From Ischnura elegans (lineage: Eukaryota > Arthropoda > Insecta > Odonata > Coenagrionidae), in contig NC_060254.1 in NCBI RefSeq assembly GCF_921293095.1, positions 55,226,069 through 55,290,068 on the forward strand: a DNA stretch of 64,000 nt, in the 5' to 3' direction. The translations under genes were made by a program, and so were the position numbers. This document shows, one piece after another, positions 54,190 through 64,000 of the stretch. Below the pieces are notes generated by a model. That model was given only the letters and a program-made list of their open reading frames with translations, searched no databases and was not told the DNA's origin. Position 1 is the first letter of the stretch. Every line of letters begins with the position of its first letter.

Positions 54190-56365
54190 CACAAAATTAA
54201 ACAAAAATATTTGTTATCAATTATTTTCAAAAATTTTAATAATAATTTAGTGAAATAAAAACTTTTTTTGAGAGACGCCTTTAAAATTACCATCTTTTCG
54301 ATACTTACCGTCATTTCACCATTGCTAGCAACAAATTTACCATTATTAAATTACCATCATTCCCAGAATTCACGGGGCTGCTACCTCTCCCCCATAGCCC
54401 GTCATTGATGCATTTTCCCCTTCGAACCCCCCCCCCAAATTTTTTTCTTGCCTGCGATCTTCGAGCAAAAATAACCGAGTGGGCTCACAACTGTCAGTGC
54501 ACTGTATGGCATGAAGGGTACAGGAGCATTACCGTGATGGGAGGTTATCCCTTTGGATGATATTTTATTCAGATAATAGGTAATTAGTATTAATATTAAC
54601 ATAACGGTTAACACGTTTAATTAATATTAACATATCTATTGACACGTGAGGCATATGCTCTTCGAAAGAGGAGAACAATACACTTATCTAATGGACGAAA
54701 GAGCCAGAGACTAGACATCAATGACATCAATGACTAGACAATGGAGGAGGTCGTTAAAACTTTTGAATATACAATTGAGGATTTACCTTCAGAAGCGCTA
54801 CTCTATGAAGAAAGGGCTTCCAGAGGGAACTGTCTTCATTAAGCGCTTTTGGAGGGATAAAATGTTTCATATTTTTATCTAAGAATTTATGATGATAGTG
54901 GAGAAGAGAACTAGTTAATCGCGCAATACTTTTTCAGAATATTGTTCGTTCTCCCCGATTTTTCCATGATTTCCCTGATCTCCGGAATTTTGGCAGCACC
55001 TGTTCCTACCCTATTCCTGGGTGTCAATTGACATCCATTAGTAGAAGCCAGATATCTCGGTGTCAATCCGTACGCTGTCTTCCCTGTCTGATAACGTCGC
55101 GTTACATGCTTGCTCCGTCTGCGAAGATAGTGTAGTATGTACACAAGATATGCCGTTGCTCTTGCCATTGCAAACATGTATAAATACTCCAGGTCTGAAG
55201 TTCCGAACGTGCAAGTGATGCGCAACCGGTGCAGTGTTATCAATGGAATTCTTGTTATCATTCAACCTTTGGAATGGCTGAGGAACATATGTTCAACCCA
55301 TGTAATGTGTTTCATTGTATGATTGAATAAATTACTTGATAATGATTTGATTATACAACAAAACGCATTATTGAAAAATTAATTCATGGGGAAATTTTGT
55401 AATCCTTATTTTAACAATTTTAAGAAGAACCTTAAAATCGCAGAATTGACGAGGCAGCAATAAAGACTACTTTGTAAACATTTACATTACCTTGATCTAA
55501 AAATATTGTCAATTCATTTTGGAATTGTGGAGAGTTAATCATTAACTATGAAGGCATTTCTACTAAGTGATAGAAAATAATTATGTATCTATAAGCCAGT
55601 TTCAGGTAATTTTTCGCAAATATTTTTCTTATTTTATCATGAACTTATAATTTCCCTTACATATTTATATTTTTCCCTCCTTCTTCCTCTAATTTTGCCT
55701 CTAATGAGTGCCGTCTAAACAACGTCTTGTTATAAACAGCTTCGCTAGCTCGTAAAAACCGTATTTCTCCACAAGAGCTTATCCTAATTTTACCGTCAAA
55801 TATCTCGAAAACGACCCCTGGGAATCAGGTTTTCTTTAGATAATTTTAAGGGCGTCTTTCAAAGATTATGTGACCAAAGTTACATCAAGTTCTAATTATT
55901 TTTACCGAGGCGCCCTCACTACCATAAGAGGAAAGTACTACGACAAAATATTTTAAAATATTTTGAATCAGGCCATTCGATTTTTTTTCATCGCTCAGCG
56001 GGAATTTTCCGCCATCTGCCTCTCAGCCCCTCCGCTGATCCTTTCCAAGCGACTCCACTGCCCCCGTTCCAACTTTAGCTACATTCGCGCCTCTGCTTCC
56101 TATCTGGTCACGCCGCCGTATTTACTCTTTCCCTCTATAAACTCGGACATAATCTCGGCGTTCTTTGCCCACGAGGCGAGTCTCCACGCCCCTGAGTGCA
56201 CGCATTAAATGAATCGTTTCGCCACTTTTTTCTCGGTGCTCAAACTCATGCCCCGTTTGCACTACGCCGTTTCTACGCCGGTTACAGCCGGCCGTGGTAC
56301 ATAGACGAGGTGTAAACGCATGTTACGGTTAACCGTGGTTGGGATTCCGACAACTTTTCTGCGAC
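54190..56365. other. Non-coding; one GC-richer block
   Basis: 54911-55261 (- strand, 116 codons) and 55963-56208 (+ strand, 81 codons) are open but unrecognised. 55960-56340 is CpG-richer than its surroundings. Confidence 0.35.
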
Positions 56366-56370
56366 ATGTA

Positions 56371-56582
56371 AAGGCCGTTTTACACGGGGCACGGAATTGC
56401 GCAGGTTAGAGCTGCATTAATTTCTAAAATGGCGTGGAATTGCGCGAATGCATGAACGAAATTAGAACAGGGGCTATTTTGCCGTCTCGCATCCACGCAT
56501 TCTCGCATGTGTTCTAGTAATTCACCGCTTTACACGACGCAATTTTGATTGCGCAATTCCGTGTACCGTGTAAAACGGCCTT
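56371..56582. mobile_element. MITE with AAGGCCGTTTTACACGG ends
   Basis: AAGGCCGTTTTACACGG at the left and CCGTGTAAAACGGCCTT at the right, followed inward by GGAATTGCGCA and its complement. About 212 bp, no coding. The target duplication is ambiguous. Confidence 0.8.
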
Positions 56583-57094
56583 AAGTTGTTTAATTTTCAA
56601 TCAGAAAAGATTATTACGGATTATTCGCCTTTTCAAATGACGAGCTTCATCGCCCTATAGTAAATAAATAATTGTTAATATGTTATTTTTTTCTTTCTCC
56701 TTCGCTTTCCTTAAATGGAATTGAAAAAACTTCCATGCGGGTAGAGGCAACTACAACATAGGCACTGCAAACCATTTCAATCTTCAAGAGCACGGCCTTC
56801 GAGTTACATAAAACAAATGAGAAAGTCATATTCTGTCCAAGACTTTTATAAAAAGTTTATACTTTCAGCCTTTTTCGGCTATCGTTAGCAATATGCGACA
56901 GGGAAAAAAAATTCTTTGCCCTATGTTCATATGAAAAATATACCCGTATTCGACTTAGAGATATTGTTAATATATTCTCTGCTTGAAAATTGAGAAGATA
57001 TTCCAAAAAAAAGAGCCATTTCAAGTTCAAACCAAGTCGCAAAAGATATATGTTTTTTGCATTGTGTCTAGATCAAGGTGGTATGGTTCTTGGT

Positions 57095-57345
57095 CAAAGG
57101 ATAAGTCTATCGTCCTCTCCCTCGTAGATGATTATCTCGAGAAAGGGTGATTCTCCAATCTTCTCGAACTCCATAGGGAATCGTATGTTGGGATGGAGTC
57201 CGTTAATATGCTCCAAAAAGGGTTCCAGAGCATCCATACCATGTGGCCAAACGACGAAGGTATCGTCCTCATTTCTAAAAAAGAATTGGAGGCGGAATGG
57301 AACTGATTCTAGGGCACGCTCTTCGAACTCCTCATCCGGCTTGAC
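57095..57345 (-). pseudogene. Penelope-like element reverse transcriptase fragment
   Basis: One - strand frame is open across the segment: EEFEERALESVPFRLQFFFR, NEDDTFVVWPHGMDALEPFL, EHINGLHPNIRFPMEFEKIG and ESPFLEIIIYEGEDDRL. DDTFVVWPHG is the catalytic box of Penelope-like reverse transcriptases (usually YVDDTFVVWPHG, here NEDD), and LHPNI-F-ME-E---PFL is their next block. Flanking parts of the element and its GIY-YIG endonuclease are absent. Confidence 0.88.
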
Positions 57346-57349
57346 CCCT

Positions 57350-58510
57350 GGGCATGCCGGCCTATAAGGCTGATTTTTCGATCCTGCGTCAGATTGCCAT
57401 AAAGACCATAAAAGACTCGCTTTTCGTTACGTTGGCGTCGATTCAGTTTTTAACCCGAACGGAAACATTCAATTTTCTTGGTCTGTTTCAACGTTTTTGT
57501 TCCTTTCGTATTTTCCTAGCATTTTTTCCCATTTTATCAGTTTTGAGTATTTTTTAACGTTTGTTCTTCATGGTTATCGCTTTGTATGATTCTAACCTTG
57601 CAGGGATGGACTAACCAATAGTTGGGAGTTAGCTTTATCTAAAATTGAATTTGTGTTACAATGTTCTGTTGAATGGGGATATGCATTCTCAGTGGCATCT
57701 CACACCACCTAGACGAAGGTTTACGTTTTATGTTTATTATTATACATACATTTATTTGTTGACCATGTGTAGCGATGGAAAAGATCGTTTTCGACATTCG
57801 TTTATAGAATTAATTTACGTGGATTTTACGCCATTTATCAGTCTTCTGCGTAAGTAAAACAGAAAACTGCCGCAAAAGAGGTATTTGCATTGAGTTCAGC
57901 TGTTTCGATTTCTTTTCCGCAATCAAATTCCCAATCCGATATTATCTCAGCATGATTTTTCATTCCGATGTGTTCTTCTTCCATGATTTACGATTAGAAC
58001 TAACAAAACATAGCGGCGAAACGCATTTAAAAAATGAACACGACTCTGCGCGAAGCATAGTTTCAGGCTAATCTTCCGTTAATTCAAAAATCGACCAAAC
58101 CCCTCGCTGATTTTCGCACTGATTTCATAATGTTTCGCTTTAAGTTATTTCTTTAAACGCCGACTTTGACGTTCTGGTACCAGAATTTCGCGCTTGGAGC
58201 TCCGCACGAATGATCTATTACAGTGTTGCCAATTGACTCTGTGCTGTTACTTTTTGGGAGCATTTGGGCGTCAAAAAAACGATTTTTTTCAAAAGTGTAA
58301 TTTTTCTAACCTGGGCCACGTCCACCACGATACGACACGACCACGATATGTAGAAAAACCAATTTTCAAACCGATCGCAACACTTTTAATTTTGGCCAAA
58401 TAGTGGAATTTTACTATTTCGTGAATTATTATCTCAAAAACGGTGGAAGGTAAGGTGTTGCGTAATAAGGTTCAACCAAAATTGAAAGAACTGGCAGAGC
58501 CCCCCCAGCG
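57350..58510. other. No recognised element
   Basis: AT-rich with no identifiable coding or repeat structure. Confidence 0.35.
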
Positions 58511-58516
58511 AGCGTA

Positions 58517-58952
58517 ATGCCTCATTCAGATTATGATTGTCCAAGCGATCGCCCATACGATAATTGGCCGAACTAGCAGTGTGAATTCATGTCCTGACAA
58601 TAGTTAATGTAGTTCCGAACGTTGCCACTTAACGATGGTTTGGCGCTAGGAGACCGGAAGAGGAAGCGACAGGAGAAAGACGAGAAGTTCGTGAAGCACC
58701 CTTCGCTATATTTCTTTTCATGAAATCCTAGTCCTAGGAAGGAAGAGTATGGGTGGAAGAAAAATTATTCGGTAAATACAAGTTGAACACAGTAATATCT
58801 TGACCCTGTATGCCTCAACAGCTGTGCTAACCGTCAATTTCTCGTTCACTTTAGATATCAGCACTAGAGGTCAGCACAGATTTTAACCATCGTTGTTTGA
58901 ATGCACGATAGTTCCTACGATTGCTGGAACAATCGTAATCCGAACGAGGCAT
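58517..58952. mobile_element. TIR element with ATGCCTCRTTCRGATTA ends
   Basis: Left ATGCCTCATTCAGATTATG and, inverted from the right, ATGCCTCGTTCGGATTACG. Inverted similarity extends about 37 bp. 436 bp, no coding region. Confidence 0.8.
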
Positions 58953-58974
58953 AAGTGAGTTTTTCCTTTAAACC

Positions 58975-59040
58975 GGCCTCCTAATGTATCAGAACTTTAA
59001 TGACGTCACCAGTTCATGAAAAGTGAGTGGCAACTTTTGC
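58975..59040 (-). repeat. TGACGTCA-bearing dispersed repeat
   Basis: The - strand CTTTTCATGAACTGGTGACG followed by TCATTAAAGTTC matches the + strand at 13638-13680. Confidence 0.7.
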
Positions 59041-60560
59041 ATTTCAAATGTATAATCAAACGGTTGAATGAGAAAGAATATTTTTTGTTGTAACTTACCT
59101 TACCAAATTGTCTTAATAAATTTCGAATTTGGCTCTGATTGAAATGAAATTTGGCAATTGTGCGTGGACAAGTACGTGAAGTGATATTCAGGCTTATGGT
59201 AAAGGAATATGGAAATGAAGCAACTCTTTGAAACTGACCTACGCCGAACGGAAAGCTTCTGGGGCTTCGAAATTTGGTTTCCAATGCGTCAGGTGGAACT
59301 CTCCGAAAGATATCTCGTCTCGCACGTGGCGGCTTCCTCTTGTCACTCAAGTCCAAACACCTTTGGCCCTCGATCAAAATAGATTTCGTCTGAATGCTTG
59401 AAACACGGGAGTTAGTCAGCTGAGTTACTCGAACCCCCCAAATTCTTTGGTTCAAATATTTGTCTTGGGGAATGTCTCCCATGGGAATTGATGTTCCATT
59501 TTTTGACAGCGGAGTTCAAAAAAATACCACTTTTGATGCATAAAGCCAATCAATTTTGCTTTCAAGCGTGACATCCTTTGATCTTAAAACTTAACACAAG
59601 TTGCATCAAAATGTAGAGAATCGAGTATGTATCTGTATTTTACCGTCAAAACTATTTATCGCAATTTCAGTCAACTGTGGCTCTATTATCGTTCAACTAA
59701 TGTATTTTTATATTATTGAAGCATTAATTTTAATTATTAAATTAATTAGAGAAAGTAGTCTTGAGACGAACCTAAGGTAAATCCAATCGTAATTTTTGCC
59801 TGTGATATCAGTTATTTTAGTTATTTGGCAAATGCATATTTATCACACTTCTTTTTGTAAAATCAGACATTTTTTGTTCCAAATCTCCTTTATTTTATTT
59901 GAGATACAGTTTCTAATTGCCTTTTTCCTACGTGCAATTTTCCCTTTACCGCCCTTCTTCAACAACCACATCTCTCCTCCCATCAACAACTCCCTCACAA
60001 CATCAATAATTAAATATCAAACGTTACGTATCGCATCTTCTTCTAATCCCTTCGGGATGCCAAGAGCCTCTTCTTACGCAAATCCGGTTTAATGGGTACA
60101 TTTACAAAAACTTTGACAGCCGTTGATTTAATTGTGCTTGTACACATACACACGGAGAGTATTCATTGGATCCTTTTTTCCAGTCTTCACACCCAAACAC
60201 GTATTATATTCCTCCTCCATAGCGTACTTCAACGGTACTCATAGCTAATAACACACGATTTTATGGCATAAATACCATAAATAAGAATGCAAACAATGTT
60301 ACTATAGCGAGAAGCGATGGCTATACCTATAGGTTTATTTATGTCGTAGAACATGGCCGCCAGCCGTTTTGGCGCAAGGCTCAAAATAACATTTTTAAAC
60401 CGTTATACTTAAATAAATATGTAATATAATGACCAAAAAAATTAATTTAGGTTTTTTATGCGCCAAATATATATTTTCTGTAGTTACCAAAAGTTGTGCA
60501 AATACCTTATTGTTCGCTGCAATGACAAAGAAAATGATCATGAGCTATGGAAAATTTCCA
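59041..60560. other. No recognised element; one long unassigned open frame
   Basis: A 158-codon - strand open frame (59006-59482, beginning MGDIPQDKYLNQRIWG) is long for this AT-rich background but unrecognised. T-rich sequence follows at 59790-59960. Confidence 0.35.
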
Positions 60561-60599
60561 ATATTTACATGTGCATTTTCCTAAAACTTCATGATTCTG

Positions 60600-60900
60600 A
60601 TGACGTGTGGAAAAAAGGAACACAAGACACGTGGGATTATTCCAGGGCTTCAATTTGGAAGTGTTCGAGGGAATCGCTCCGCTAGCAACGCACGTGAGGG
60701 GGAGGTTTCGAAAGTTGGGGGATTTATGTTAGGAAGGGAATGGGCGGAAGTGAATTCTGCCCTCTATTTAAAAGGGGGGGAGCGTCAACAGAGTAGGGCG
60801 TTGCTACGGGAGACTTGAGGATGGGGGGAACGCTGCCAAGTATTTGTGGAGCGATTGCTAGGGGGTGTGACGTCATGGGTCTAGAAAAACCCAGCGCGCT
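60600..60900. promoter_or_regulatory. GC-richer block with TATA-like motif and CRE palindrome
   Basis: CTCTATTTAAAAGGGG at 60761 and TGACGTCA at 60868, with AAACCCAGCGCGC after it. The TGACGTCATGGG...AAAACCCAGC order resembles, loosely, the block at 7512-7545 of the TA-inserted element, so it may be a transposon relic. Confidence 0.3.
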
Positions 60901-61141
60901 CCACCACTTAGAAAATGCTAAATTCGTACGCGACCTACCACGCCCCACTTCTGCCTACTAGTTGCTTAGGCATGTTCATGATGGATAGTGCCCTTGCGAC
61001 TTATGTGATGACTCGTTATCACTCTCTGGGGGGGCCTCTGCCCCTGGTATAATAAATGCGAACATGTGAGCTATAGTATAAACTTAAAGACATATCTGAC
61101 TAAAATGTCACGGCATATCGAATTATAATGGATGTTGTATC

Positions 61142-61424
61142 AGTTTTCCTGGATATACACAATTACTTATACCACTTATTTTTTATCAGAGCGCGACCCG
61201 GGTTTCAAAGAATTAGCATCATATTCAGGCGCAAATTATGATTTTAAAAATTTTAAAAATTAGTTATGATTTAAAAAACTAATTATGATTTAAAAAATTA
61301 ATTATGATTTAAAAAATAAAAAAAATCATAATTTTAGCCTGAAGATGATGATAATTCATTGAAACCCGGGTCGCGCTCTGATAAAAAGTAAGTGGTATAA
61401 GTAATTGTGTATATCCAGGAAAAC
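61142..61424. repeat. Foldback with ~100-bp arms and AT-rich tandem loop
   Basis: 61142-61245 pairs with 61325-61424 (AGTTTTCCTGGATATACACA, TATCAGAGCGCGACCCGGGT and TTCAGGC blocks). The loop holds three to four copies of AATTATGATTTAAAAA. It lies about 470 bp upstream of exon 2. Confidence 0.9.
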
Positions 61425-61895
61425 TTATAATGGAATAGCACAAAGTAAAGCAAGAGTTAGTGAATTTTGGATGTTATATCGTTTAATCGGATATTTATGG
61501 AATTACATGACGTAATATTTTGTCGGGAAACAAATTTTGAGGTGTATTTATTCACGATATTTTATCGTCGTTTTTATCAGTGTATTTTTTTCTTAAGTTT
61601 TTATTTATTTTTAACTCGCCCTTTCATATGAAAATTTATCTATTATAGATTAAAATAGGCGTTTTATAAGATTTCTAGCTGAATTACATCGTGATATATA
61701 TCCCAGAAACTGGAGACAAAATTGTTTAAATCTAAACTTGAATAAGAACAAAAACTCCGGAAATAATTAATATTTTATGAAACAGATCTTCTCGCATAGT
61801 TTGTTACTATTGAGCACAATGTGTACCAAGTATTATCTATGTTGGAAATTACTCGTATTTTTATATGAAATATTCCCTATCTATTTGGTTCGCAG

Positions 61896-62022
61896 GGCAT
61901 GAAGGATGCAGCTGGTGCTAAGGCTTTCAAGGACAGGGGCAACCAGGCGTTCCTCAAGGGCGACTTCAAGGCAGCCCTCGACCTCTACACCAAGTGCGTC
62001 CTGCTCACACCTTATGGCGACG
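61896..62022 (+). CDS. SMYD4: SMYD4-like protein, exon 2 (first TPR-like repeat)
   Basis: Acceptor CGCAG ends at 61895 and the exon reads G-M-K-D-A-A-G-A, then FKDRGNQAFLKGDFKAALDL, Y-T-K-C-V-L-L-T-P-Y-G-D, and ends after the first base of a codon at GTGAGC (62023), phase 1. The sequence has the TPR helix A/B signature (G-N-x-A-F, then G/D-F-x-A-A-L-x-L-Y) that SMYD4 proteins carry ahead of the split MYND-SET core; TPRs bind partner proteins. 127 nt, strongly GC-rich at third positions compared with surrounding intron. It joins exon 1 as ...VDLSR + GMKDA... without a frame change. Later exons are outside the window. A generic TPR protein is the main alternative. Confidence 0.85.
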
Positions 62023-62074
62023 GTGAGCGACCCTTCATAAATCATCATTGTCATAAGTCAACGTTCCTAAGATT

Positions 62075-62125
62075 GGTTTGACGCAGCTCTCCATTCCTCT
62101 CTTCTACCCGCTAGCCTTAGCATAG
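62075..62125 (-). repeat. LINE-2-type tail scrap (copy k, - strand)
   Basis: GGTTTGACGCAGCTCTCCAT at 62075-62094 is the reverse complement of the common LINE-2-type end ATGGAGAGCTGCGTCGAAC-type sequence seen at 51040. Confidence 0.6.
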
Positions 62126-62159
62126 TGGCTTATCTCCTCTATCTTGAATCCTTAATAAC

Positions 62160-62320
62160 AGTTTTAAGCATACCGGCACTAGCCACGGTGATAACTTCAC
62201 GGGAGTCATCCGCAATGCACAATTTGTGCGTATAATCCACAGGGAAAAAATCATTCGCCTTGATTCGAACCCGGACACCCCGATTTCCGGTCGAGTACTT
62301 TAGCCACCGTCAATCCATAG
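62160..62320 (-). repeat. SINE family 1 (copy 3, - strand), best preserved
   Basis: Read on the - strand: GGTGGCTAAAGTACTCGACC (box A region), GTGTCCGGGTTCGAATCAAG (box B GGTTCGAATC intact), then GGCGAATGATTTTTTCCCTG, TGTGCATTGCGGATGACTCC and GTTATCACCGTGGCTAGTGC. It lies 138 bp after the exon 2 donor, in intron 2. Confidence 0.9.
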
Positions 62321-62339
62321 ATAGGAATGTGTTGGAATG

Positions 62340-63130
62340 TATGTGTGAATCCAATTTCAATGTTTATTTTTCTGAGTTACTATGTGCATTGTTGTTTGTT
62401 ATTTTTTATATAAGTTTGTTTTGTGAAGCTTTCAGTAGACAATATATCGATGGCTAACAATAAGTTCTAAAAACACGTGTCTCAAAAAGATAAACACTTC
62501 AGGAGAGCACAAGAAACGATTTATATTCTTAATTGTACAATGTTATTAAAAAACAAAAATTCATAAAACTGAAAAAGAAGTATACATTTGCAAACAAAGA
62601 GTTGTTTTTTGCTTGCATTTTATTTTTTAAACGTAATTACAGTTTGTTTAAGATACCTGTCTCAAACCGGCCAAATTTGGAGATACGCGTTGTTCTATGC
62701 TTTTATTCTCAGCTATTAGAAGATTCTTCTTTTTGTAGAAAGCCATCTTCGCCTACGCTACACATTTCGAATGCTTCCACTCTTGACTTATCTGCTGCTG
62801 TTAACGTTCAAGCCCCGATCCCATGCATAAAAATGCTCCATTTGTAGCATCCGATGTACTGTTTCCATACTTCTTTTCTTATTCTCGGCTATAAGAAGAT
62901 TAGATCTCGTTTTTCTGAAATGTCCTCTTCGCCTGTTCTAGTGTACTGACGATTTTTGTCTTGCTTTACCCAACTCTGTGTAATCGACTTCCGTTGGTGA
63001 ACGCAGCTTAGTAATTCATATCCACATTATATATGCCACAATCAGATCGTACCTTGAGCATATCTTCGAGTGACAGACACTTCATTGGACTATGTTGAGG
63101 TTTTTAACCACCATTTAGGTCGTAACTTAA
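62340..63130. other. No recognised element
   Basis: AT-rich intron sequence; TTCTCAGCTATTAGAAGATT (62706) and TTCTCGGCTATAAGAAGATT (62882) form a diverged ~180-bp-spaced direct repeat. Confidence 0.4.
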
Positions 63131-63140
63131 TACTTAAGGC

Positions 63141-63445
63141 CAGGCCCGCGCTGGGCCCCCGGGACAGCCGTACATATCCCGGTGCGCCCTCCAGCCTGAA
63201 AATCTTTGGAGCCCTCCTGTTCCGAAACTAACAGATCTTACAGTCAGAATACCAAAATTGAACTCTTAACTTAATTTCAATGATGGACAATTTAACAGCA
63301 TAGTTAACACCACATTGAGTAAAAAAACTGGTTAAAATTAATATAATTAATGCTGGATCATTCCGGTAGTCCTCCTGCTGTTTAGTGCTGACGCCCTCTG
63401 GCCATGGCCGTCCACCGCCTTAAGAAGGGGTCCAGCCCGGGCCTG
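63141..63445. mobile_element. hAT-type MITE, family 4
   Basis: Ends CAGGCCCGCGCTGGGCCCC and, inverted, CAGGCCCGGGCTGGACCCC. Flanked by CTTAAGGC (63133-63140) and CTTGAGGC (63446-63453), an 8-bp duplication with one change. 305 bp. Confidence 0.88.
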
Positions 63446-63524
63446 CTTGAGGCGATATGGTGTGTTATCACCTACCGCAAATGCTTTCACCGGTGTATTA
63501 CTGCACAGATTCGTCTACAAATGC

Positions 63525-64000
63525 CCACTAGGTGGGACCTTAATTTCAGAATTGGAAAAAATTAGGGTTTCCTAGTCACAAAATGGCCGAAATAAATTGA
63601 ATCCTCACGTGCTAAAATTTGGTTAGTTTAAAATGATATGAGGCCGTGCCTAAATGGCTTTAAGTAATAAGGACCCGAAATTGAGTTTTTGGGGCTAAAA
63701 TGGCTCTACCTACCTGTGAAAAATGTGACAGGGTAGTTCTGAATGGACAAATGTATGGGGTTTTTTCGCCCCTCTCTTAGGCTTTATGAGATATTCTCGT
63801 AGTCTCCAGAAATCTGATTTTGCATTTATTTGAATGGCATGGCCCTTAAATTATTTATTAAGCAACTGGTAGAGTTGGCATAGTGCTCAGTGGACGATAT
63901 GAGAGTTGTCCATTGAAAATGAAGTGGTACCTCCCGTAAGGAAGAGGAAAAGGGTAAATAGGGAACTCGACGGGGTAAAACAAAAGAAAAAACTCGCCGG
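63525..64000 (+). mobile_element. Second long-TIR transposon, left end (cut by window)
   Basis: 63525-63710 aligns with the reverse complement of 2174-2356 (ATTTCAGAATTG, TTTCCTAGTC-CAAAATG, CACGTG-TAAAATTTGGTTA blocks). The match continues more weakly into the inner TIR (TATGAGATATTCTCGTAGTC near 63786 against TACGAGATATTGTCCGTCG at 77). Same orientation as the left TIR at the start of the window. Confidence 0.7.

Larger units (their letters stand above)
17723..61895 (+). other. SMYD4: Intron 1 of the SMYD4-like gene (44,173 nt)
   Basis: Donor GTGAGTGAC at 17723 and acceptor TTGGTTCGCAG ending at 61895, both phase 0, so exon 1 codon AGG (Arg) is followed directly by GGC (Gly). The acceptor is preceded by a modest pyrimidine stretch (TTCCCTATCTATTT). 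Nearly all identifiable content is transposon-derived. I could not exclude an extra small exon within this length, but the protein junction reads naturally without one. Confidence 0.75.

Noticed and set aside
17723..61895. Additional small SMYD4-like exons inside intron 1
   Set aside because: The exon 1-exon 2 join is in frame and reads naturally; no GC-rich, splice-bounded coding segment with family resemblance was found between them.
1..64000. CRISPR array, operon or prophage
   Set aside because: No regularly spaced repeats, no Shine-Dalgarno-led gene clusters; the DNA is clearly eukaryotic.

Overview
The window looks like a piece of a large, repeat-rich arthropod nuclear genome, most likely an insect. 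It has AT-rich background, canonical GT-AG splicing, GC-rich coding exons, CR1-like, R2-like (restriction-like-endonuclease) and other LINE fragments, Penelope-like and mariner fragments, and many short non-autonomous DNA transposons. No bacterial or organellar features are visible. I cannot name the species from sequence alone.

Only one host gene is supported: the 5' end of a SMYD4-like gene (SET and MYND domain protein, TPR-containing class) on the + strand. Exon 1 (CDS 17510-17722) starts at an ATG preceded by an in-frame stop and ends at a GTGAGT donor. Exon 2 (61896-62022) carries the first TPR-like repeat and ends at a second GTGAGC donor. The intron between them is 44,173 nt long and holds most of the window. 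The MYND and SET domains lie beyond the right edge.

Layout: 1-2356, a DNA transposon with very long terminal inverted repeats (TIRs) whose left end is cut by the window; a second member of that family begins near 63525. 2357-5484, AT-rich sequence with a large foldback that encloses a tRNA-like fragment. 5485-9000, mariner remnants with nested insertions. 9381-12621, a CR1-like LINE pierced by a foldback and a hAT-type MITE, then a TTAA-flanked element containing an R2-type LINE end. 14628-15780, an element with 5-bp target duplications carrying a nested element. 16300-17509, repeat, SINE and the GC/pyrimidine-rich promoter region of the gene. 17723-61895, intron 1, containing a Transib-like element with an RSS-like heptamer, five MITEs with hAT-like 8-bp or related duplications, more than ten LINE tails, a mariner with recognisable TIRs, SINEs, foldbacks, two copies of an unidentified ORF-bearing repeat and a Penelope-like reverse transcriptase fragment. 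62023-64000, start of intron 2 with a SINE, another hAT-type MITE and the second long-TIR element.

The clearest structural results are exact target-site duplications and empty-site comparisons that date insertions relative to each other, and an excess of the palindrome TGACGTCA (ten copies seen, about one expected). No complete autonomous transposon and no novel multi-gene system is visible. All TE coding regions I can read are truncated or broken, except a 5'-truncated but open R2-type LINE C-terminus.
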